64,000 bases of DNA. It comes from Cyrtodaria siliqua (taxonomy: Eukaryota; Mollusca; Bivalvia; Adapedonta; Hiatellidae). Below the pieces are notes generated by a model. The model did not search any database. It saw only the letters and a program-made list of their open reading frames with translations, and was not told where the DNA came from. Where the stretch lies: NCBI GenBank assembly GCA_037043455.1, contig JAWPHD010008227.1:1-64000 (forward strand). The letters run 5' to 3'. The position numbers were made by a program, and so were the translations under genes. Positions 57,626-64,000 of the stretch are shown here, piece after piece; within the stretch, counting starts at the first letter, position 1; every line of letters begins with the position of its first letter.

Positions 57626-57739
57626 GCTACAGATGATTTAGTGTTTAAAAAAGCGGCAATTTTTCTCGCTGTGTTGCTATGAAGAGTTGTCGTTCGTAAC
57701 AAAACAAGACCGTATCTAAGGAGAGTTATCGTACTTATA

Positions 57740-57770
57740 TAGATGGCGCCATTTACTTCCTGGTTCACAC
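57740..57770 (+). promoter_or_regulatory. Candidate TATA-less promoter motifs
   Basis: AGATGGCGCCAT (YY1-like) is followed at once by TTACTTCCTGG (ETS-like, GGAAGT on the other strand), ~20 bp before an ATG that leads into a good splice donor. Such pairs are common at animal core promoters. Inferred from motifs only. Confidence 0.35.
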
Positions 57771-57809
57771 ATGGACAAAATAAACGCGTTATTAGTCGAT
57801 TTTCCGACG
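57771..57809 (+). CDS. Candidate first coding exon, 13 codons, partial gene
   Basis: The ATG at 57771 opens MDKINALLVDFPT and meets a strong donor ACG|GTAAGTG at 57809/57810, leaving phase 0. The exon is CpG-rich compared with its surroundings and unlike any repeat here. It could instead be an upstream reading frame in a 5' leader. A partner exon could be the sequence near 63945-64000: an acceptor-like GCAG at 63944 would continue in phase 0 as NISMEDQSSE. The intron would then be about 6.1 kb and contain an E-GGC element. I do not recognise the product. Confidence 0.3.
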
Positions 57810-58139
57810 GTAAGTGTTATTATTGGTAAATTACACATACTATAATTACACATGTCAATTTATTGAAATGCTGTGTGATAATGTAGAGTTAAATTTCTAC
57901 GAATGCAAGTTTTTAAGTGTTGTGTCATGTGATTTCGCGAGAGGACCGACACTCTTGTTAGATCACCAGCAGGGGTGTATAATCATTGGATGATGGTTTG
58001 ATAGAATATGCAGAAACAGAATACTACTTTTCAGTGATAACGTGGAGCAGTAGGTTTTCTTTAAAGGGATAGTTATATACTCACCAACTTTATTGAAAAC
58101 TTGAGCAAATCACAGACCCTGTCTGACAGGCATCATATT

Positions 58140-58255
58140 TGTTGTACATCCATGATACGTGCATCCTTCTCTAATCTGAACCCACAGTGGTGAGAGCCGA
58201 GAACTTTTCAAACGTAACGTCTTTACCCTCTCGACCACAGATGCGCTTATCATGG
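58140..58255 (-). mobile_element. tRNA-like SINE remnant
   Basis: The minus strand shows GCATCTGTGGTCGAGAGGGT (A-box-like) and CACTGTGGGTTCAGATTAG (B-box-like) at SINE spacing. No target duplication was identified. Confidence 0.6.
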
Positions 58256-58369
58256 ATGAACCATATATGCCCCCACTTCACTGATCCTCACACCAAGAGA
58301 CAAACCATTAAATTTCTGCAATTATACCGGTAGTTTAAACTGTGCTTGCCAGAGCAGGGTTCCTGAAAT

Positions 58370-58450
58370 ACGGTTGCCCGACGCCCCGGGCAAGTGGATT
58401 TTGGGTGCGGGCAAGTGACCTTCGCAAATCTGGTTGCCCGCCACTTGCAC
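58370..58450. repeat. GGGCAAGTG palindromic repeat, older copy
   Basis: GGTTGCCCGACGCCCCGGGC, CAAGTGGATTTT and GCGGGCAAGTGACCTTCGCAAA resemble the sequence at 59745-59824 but are more diverged. Confidence 0.55.
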
Positions 58451-59740
58451 GACGGACATTTCCATTCCAGAACAAATCAAGTGGCAAACTAGCCATATCA
58501 GAATTTCATTCTGATAACTGAATAAAACTGGCCGCTGTTTTTCGCCGCTAGCGATTGTTAATAAGATCAAACAACTTTCGGTACAATCAACAATCTCGCC
58601 CCAGGCAGCTTAATTTGTGGCATTATTGCAATAAACAACTAATTAGCCCACACGCGCATTTCACACTGTTTGAAAACAACATCCTGACACGACCGTCAAA
58701 CGTGTGTCCATTGGCCAATGAAATCGCGGCAATTATGTCCGTGACCTTCCAACCATAAACATAGCTACTTTCAGAAATCGTTTCCAAATAATCCCTGAAC
58801 GTCATTTGGACCTTCCACCAATCAAATCAGAAAAGTCTTTCTTAATTTGCAAATTTAATGTGTCAAAATAATGATAGACAGACCCACTTGATGTTATGTT
58901 TTTGTTTAGAAAATTTTGCCGAAGATTTTTTCGTAACGAAAATATATTTCTTTTACTCAAAGCCCTCGTTTATCAATGCGCTTTTATGAGGTATTTGGTG
59001 TATTTCATTGATTTAGTCTGTAATTAAACGTATATGGAAGTGCACACTACATAAATAAGTTGCATAACTTAGCGATATGCGCACGTCATGGGTTTTCGCG
59101 ATTTCAGAACTTTTTTCTCAAGTTCTGAACTTTTGCTTTTGATAAATAAGGTTACTGTTTACTTCTTAAACAATTCCTAGGGAACCCTAGTAGGAACCCC
59201 TATTCACGCATCTTGCTTTTATCTAATTCCCTTTAGTTAAAATACAAAGCCGTAGGAACGTTACCATGTTTGCAGAAATTGGGGGCCAAGTGAACACTGA
59301 ATATTTTTAATAACGTTTTTGTCTTGTTTCTTTGCTTGTCGCACATTTAAATGAATACAATAGCTTCTTTTTTTTTCTGTCAACTGGTTAATTGTACACA
59401 CTGTGACATTAAAAGTTCCATACACTAGCTGCCAATCTTTTTTTTTGGATGGTCATCAAAAATGATGGAGGATTGTGTGTGTGGTGGGGTGGGGTGGGAG
59501 GGCGGAATAAAATGAGTTTGTATACTGTCTCATCATTTTATGATTTAAGTAACACAAAGATGAAATAGACACACAAAGAAAATGCAACCATTTGATTTTT
59601 TTATATGAATAAATACAATGTATTAACTAATTCATAAAATACACTCTCCTTTTCTAAGTATAATGGTCCAAATTATGCGGCGGTCCGTCCCGTTTAACAT
59701 GAATAATGGTACACCACCAATTTTTGGGGCAATTATGTGT
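58451..59740. other. Unique region, no gene supported
   Basis: There are two conflicting short frames on opposite strands near 58555-58805 and a GT-rich stretch at 59475-59505. No domain was found. Confidence 0.45.
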
Positions 59741-59744
59741 TCTT

Positions 59745-59830
59745 AAATGTGGGGCAAGTGACATTATGGGCAGGGCAAGTGACTTTTGAAAATCCACTTG
59801 CCCTGGGCAAGTGGATTTTCAAAATATTTC
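59745..59830. repeat. Palindromic GGGCAAGTG repeat with a 41-nt perfect hairpin
   Basis: At 59784-59824, two 20-nt arms (the first ends CCACTTGCCC, the second starts GGGCAAGTGG) are exact reverse complements around one T. GGGGCAAGTGACATTATGGG precedes it. Confidence 0.88.
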
Positions 59831-60084
59831 CAGAACCATGCAGAGGTTGTTTTTTGCGCGGGTTAGGTAAAATTTTAATAACCCAGCAATCAGTGATTCC
59901 AGTCTCAATGGTGCCAGTGGGTATCATCTCTGTGCCTAAGGGCATGACAATTCCATTATCAGAATCAGTTAAAATGGAAAATATTAATAAATTATCAATG
60001 CCATGTATCTGCGAAACACGTAAACATATATATGAATCTATCTGATAGCGATTTAAAACCCAATTAAATTAAATTCTATCTGAT

Positions 60085-60155
60085 AGTAATAGTTGGGGCA
60101 CGGTTCCCAACTTCCTAAATTCCTATCCGTCCCATGTCTCTGGTTCAGCTCTAAA
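60085..60155 (+). mobile_element. SINE fragment (family of 14279-14615)
   Basis: TTGGGGCACGGTTCCCAAC, TTCCTAAATTCCTATCCG and CAGCTCTAAATA match the core and 3' part of that SINE, in the opposite orientation. The head is absent. Confidence 0.65.
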
Positions 60156-61302
60156 TATCCCAAGACAATGGTTTTGATGAGCTTTTAGTAATAATTCAAT
60201 TCATATTTGTATAGTTGACTATAATTACACTATCCAGTGTTAAGCAATAAAACATGAGGTGTCTGATTTGGTATTTGGAATATTGCTATTTACTTCTTTT
60301 TAGTGAATAACACAAACACATCATTTCAAGTGATAAATGGATATGCATCTCACTCACAATGGTCATGATTTAGTGTCCCAAATTTAATTCATATTCAAAA
60401 AATAATATTTGCTTTATATACATTGTTTTTATCTAACTTTAAGTAAGCATGTTATGAAAGTTTATGTGTGTTTTTTCAGTGTCTGAGCATGTGTAAGCTG
60501 TAAGAATTGTCACATGGTCTTGAAAGTGACATAGTCTTGGAAATATCATGGTGACATGATACTGTCTTCTTTGATGAACGATCGGTATGCAGTTTAGCTT
60601 TTAATTCAAGTATTTTTAATTTTTTAAAGTTAGTTTTCAACTTATTTGAATCTATAAATATGTTTATTTATAAACAGACTACAGTAGAAAAACTTGCATG
60701 TCAGGGTTACACCTGGGTACAAACAGTATATTTAGATCAGTGTGTCATGTGTCAGAGAAAAAAACTCTTAATATATTTTCTCAAAAGAATGAAATGGGTT
60801 GAAATATTCACCAATGGTGTACATGATTATAAAAGTGTAAATGAGTAATGTTTTCAATTTTATAAGAATAATAATGAAATATAACTCAGTTTAGTACAGT
60901 AAATTATTTCACATATGAATTAATATATTTTGTATTTTTTTATGTAAAACAAATGTGCAATTTAATTTTCAGTGTGCTGTGTTGGTGAATGCATGGTCAG
61001 TGTTGCTGTGGCAAGTGTTATGACTACATGTATTTGGAAATACTGTAAGTTCTATGTTTGTATGTTATTAGTATGATGTCATATAATCACTATTTTTATA
61101 TGTTTTCCATGTATTGTTGGGTGTAAAGATGTTTTATTTTTAGTATGTGCATATAAATGCATATAATTGAGCCAAATAAATGTACTAAAATGGTTAAATA
61201 GAAAAAGGTGACTATGAAAATAAAATAATAGGCCAACATAGTCATATTCTAATGATTTCTTATCCATTTTGGCATGTGATGGCCTTTTAATCAGATTACT
61301 TT
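60156..61302. other. Unique AT-rich region with one exon-like stretch
   Basis: TTTTCAG|TGTGCTG (60972/60973) to TACT|GTAAGT (61044/61045) delimits 72 nt with good splice signals. Only one frame (phase 2) is open through it, and it does not match the phase of the candidate exon at 57771. No other feature. Confidence 0.35.
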
Positions 61303-63725
61303 AACAAGAGGCCCAAGAGGGCCTGTGGATGCTCTACTGGCTCTAGATAAAGTTTATATATAAGGGGCCATAACTCTTTCAAATATCGTTCAACCAGAAC
61401 ATGGTGATGACATACGCAACTAGGCTTGGTACTGATTGTCCCTGACAAGTTTCGCTGAAATCCAGCCAGAGGTTCAGGAGAACCAGTCTGTACAAAGTTA
61501 GTGTATTAAAACCTTTAAGGGGTCATAACTCTGCCAAAATTCATTCAACCAAAACATGGCAATGACAGGTGCAACTAGGCTTGGTACTGATCATCCCCAT
61601 CAAGATTCGTTGAAAGGCAGCAAGGAGTTCAGAAGAGACTAATCTGGACAACGTTTGGCTATTAAAACATTTAAAGGGCCATAACTCTGCCAAAAATCAT
61701 TCAACCAAATATGGCGATGATATGCACAACTAGGCTTGATACTGATCATCCTTGTCAAGTTCCGTTAAAATCCAGTCAGGGGTTCAGGAGAACTAGCCCG
61801 GAAAATGTTTGTGTATCAAAAACCTTTAAAGGGCCATAACTCCATCAAAAATCTGTTAACAGGAATGCCACGATGATACACACAACTATGCTTGCTGCTG
61901 ATCATCCCTGTAAAGTTTAGTTGAAATGTGGGGAGGCGTTCAGGAGAACTAGTCCAGACAAAGTTTGTGTATTAAAACCTTTAAAGGGCCATAACTCTGC
62001 CAAAAATCATTCAACCGGAACACGGCAATGATTTGCACAACTAGACCTGATACTGATCATCCTTGTCAAGTTTCATTAAAATCCAGTCAGGGGTTCAGGA
62101 GAACTAGCCCGGAAAATGTTTGTGTATCAGAAACCTTTAAAGGGCCATAACTCCACCAAAAATCTGTTAACTGGAACGCGGCGATGATATGCACAAGTAT
62201 GCTTGGTGCTGATCATCCCTGTAAAGTTTGGTTGAAATGTGGGGAGACATTCAGGAGAACTAGTCCAGACAAAGTTTGTGTATTAAAACCTTTAAAGGGA
62301 CATAACTCCGCCAAAATCATTCAACCGGAACACGGTGACGATATGTACAACTAGACTTGGTACTGATCATCCTTGAAAAGTTTCACTGAAATCTGGCCAA
62401 ATGAAGGCCCTTTCTTCTTAATGAGGCCAAAATATAGCATATTTCAGAAAATCAAGGGCCATAAATTCGGTGTAAATGGTCTAATCTGGCTGGTATTGAA
62501 ATTTGTCGGAGCTTTCATTGATAGTAACAATCTGGTAAAGTTTGGTAAAGATCCGATGAAACTGAAGGCCCTATCGTAGAATTAACAAGGCAAAATATAG
62601 CATTTTTAACTAAATCAAGGGCCATAACTCCGCTGTTCTGGTCCGATCTGGTTGGTTTTCGAACTTTTCCGAGCTTTCATTTATTTTAACAATCTGGTAA
62701 AGATCGGACGAAAAACGAAGGCCCTATCGTAATATATCATTTTTAACTAAATCAAGGGCCATAACTCCGCTGTTGCTGGTCCGATCTGGCTGGTTTTCGA
62801 ACTTGTCCAAGCTTTCATTGATACTAACAATCTGGTAACGTTTGGTAAAGATCGGATGGAAAATGAAGACTATCGTCTTAATGAGGCAAAATATAGCCTT
62901 TTTAACTAAATCAAGGGCCATAACTCCGCTGTTACTAGTCCGATATGGCTGGTTTTCGAACTTGTCTGAGCTTTCATTGATATTAACAATGTGGTTAAGT
63001 TTGGTAAAGATAGGATGAAAAATGAAGGCCCTATCATCTTAACGAGGCAAAATATAGCATTCTGGACTAAATCAAGGGCCATAACTCCGCTGTTACTGGT
63101 CCGATATGAATGGTTTTCGAACTTGTCCGAGCTTTCATTGATATTAACAATCTGATAAAGTTTGGTAAAGATCGGATGAACAATGAAGCCCCTATCGTCT
63201 TAACGAGGCAAAATATAGCATTTTTAACTAAATCAAGGGCCATAACTCCGCTGTTACTGGTCCGATATAAATGGTTTTCGAACTTTTTCGAGCTTTCAAC
63301 GACATTAACAATTTGATAAAGTTTGGTAAAGATCAGATGAACAATGAAGCCCTTATCGTCTTAACGAGGCAAAATATAGCCTTTTTAACTAAATCAAGGG
63401 CCATCACTCCGCTGTTACTATTCCGATATGGCTGGTTTTCGAACTTGTCCGAGCTTTCATTGATAATAACAATGTGGTAAAGTTTGGTAAAGATAGGATG
63501 AAAAATGAAGGCCCTATCGTCTTAACGAGGCAAAATATAGCATTTTTAACTAAATCAAGGGCCATAACTCCGCTGACACTGGTCAAATCTCACTGATTTT
63601 TTAACTTGTCTGAGCTTTCATTGATATTAACAATCTATTAAAGTTTGGTAAAGATCGGATGAAAAATGAAGGCCCTATCGTCTTAACAAGACAAAAGTTA
63701 ACGACGGACGACGGCCAGTAGAGCT
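61303..63725 (+). mobile_element. E-GGC element, complete length (2423 bp), two different arrays
   Basis: The head AACAAGAGGCCCAAGAGG (61303) carries GCTCTACTGGC. Array 1 (61345-62395) has seven ~155-bp units with GGGCCATAACTCTGCC, CATTCAACC and GTTCAGGAGAACTAG. Array 2 (62400-63690) has about eight ~161-bp units with GGCCCTATCGTCTTAACGAGG and TCATTGATATTAACAATCTGG. The tail is short: GTTAACGACGGACGACGG then GCCAGTAGAGCT (ends 63725), with the first hairpin arm missing. Flanks are T and A. Frames within are array translations. Confidence 0.9.
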
Positions 63726-63944
63726 AAAAATTGGGTGTTGTCATTTATAACACCTTTGAATCTGAACACAGGTGGGCTTGTATTCATGGTTTATTGTGTT
63801 ATGATATTGTTCACAACTGGAATATTTGTATATGCACTACATAAAAGGGTGAAGTTCACTTGGTGCTTTCATTGCAGTTTATGTTTTATAAGCAGCACTT
63901 TTTTTATACATTTCCAACAGGAAACAACATGAAGATTATTGCAG

Positions 63945-64000
63945 AATATTTCAATGGAGGACCAGTCCAGTGAAATACAGGCCTCCTTTTGGACAGAATT
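63945..64000 (+). CDS. Possible partial exon at the window edge
   Basis: After a pyrimidine-rich stretch and acceptor TTTCCAACAG (63920) lies an open frame running off the window. The ATG at 63954 gives MEDQSSEIQASFWTE. From a second AG at 63944 the same frame reads NISMEDQSSE, which would join the exon at 57771 in phase. With acceptor 63920 and phase 0, a stop follows immediately. It is therefore either an exon containing the true start codon or the second coding exon. Product unknown. Confidence 0.25.

Noticed and set aside
60660..60848. 62-codon frame as an exon
   Set aside because: It is preceded by TTTATAAACAG, but no donor fits its end and no domain was seen.
60973..61044. Internal exon joined to the candidate first exon at 57771
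   Set aside because: Splice signals look good, but the phase needed gives a stop after 16 codons. Only phase 2 is open.

Overview
The window looks like intergenic or intronic DNA from a marine mollusc, most likely a bivalve. The reasons are (1) many elements built from ~160-bp core repeats, an ACGG/ACAG microsatellite and a 3' hairpin, the architecture of bivalve 'pearl'/Helentron-associated (HINE, DINE-1-like) elements, and (2) tRNA-headed SINEs with a mollusc-type core. No complete protein-coding host gene is visible. Almost every open frame is a by-product of repeats. The species cannot be named from the sequence alone.

Layout. 1-2.1 kb: end of a 145-bp tandem-repeat element joined to a truncated E-TTCGA element. 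2.15-3.2 kb: a hAT-like DNA transposon. 3.2-7.8 kb: three consecutive E-GAT elements. 7.8-10.5 kb: an E-GGC element carrying a nested E-CCCCC element and a nested SINE. 10.5-12.5 kb: low-copy sequence. 12.6-16.1 kb: a degenerate array rich in TGACCTTGACC. 16-18 kb: retroposons and a short E-TTCGA element. 18-30 kb: a large array of ~155-185-bp AT-rich units with higher-order structure. 31.6-33.2 kb: a dead non-LTR retrotransposon. 33.8-55.4 kb: deeply nested elements, with three related E-GCCT/E-GGC copies called A (34.3-40.0 kb), B (40.8-42.8 kb) and C (46.4-55.3 kb). 55.4-61.3 kb: mostly unique DNA with SINEs, hairpins and one candidate gene start. 61.3-63.7 kb: a complete E-GGC element. 63.9-64 kb: a possible partial exon.

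Main result. At least six element families share one plan: 5' (A)ACAAG, usually a small stem-loop, a 10-15-nt signal, then ~145-170-bp tandem cores, usually a GACGGACGG-type tract, and a 3' hairpin whose second arm is the reverse complement of the 5' signal, followed by TAAAA. The signals differ between families but match within each family (GAT with ATC, GGC with GCC, ATTCGA with TCGAAT, CGCCT with AGGCG, CGCCCA with TGGGCG, CCCCC with GGGGG). I name families by this signal. Copies A, B and C act as filled and empty alleles of each other. They show four insertions with no target-site duplication, each between T and A, which fits a Helitron/Helentron-like mechanism. No Rep/helicase gene is in the window, so these copies would depend on an enzyme encoded elsewhere.

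The remaining mobile DNA comprises a PIF/Harbinger-like transposon with near-perfect terminal repeats and one short intact frame, two piggyBac-like MITEs, SINEs with exact target duplications, and one RT pseudogene.
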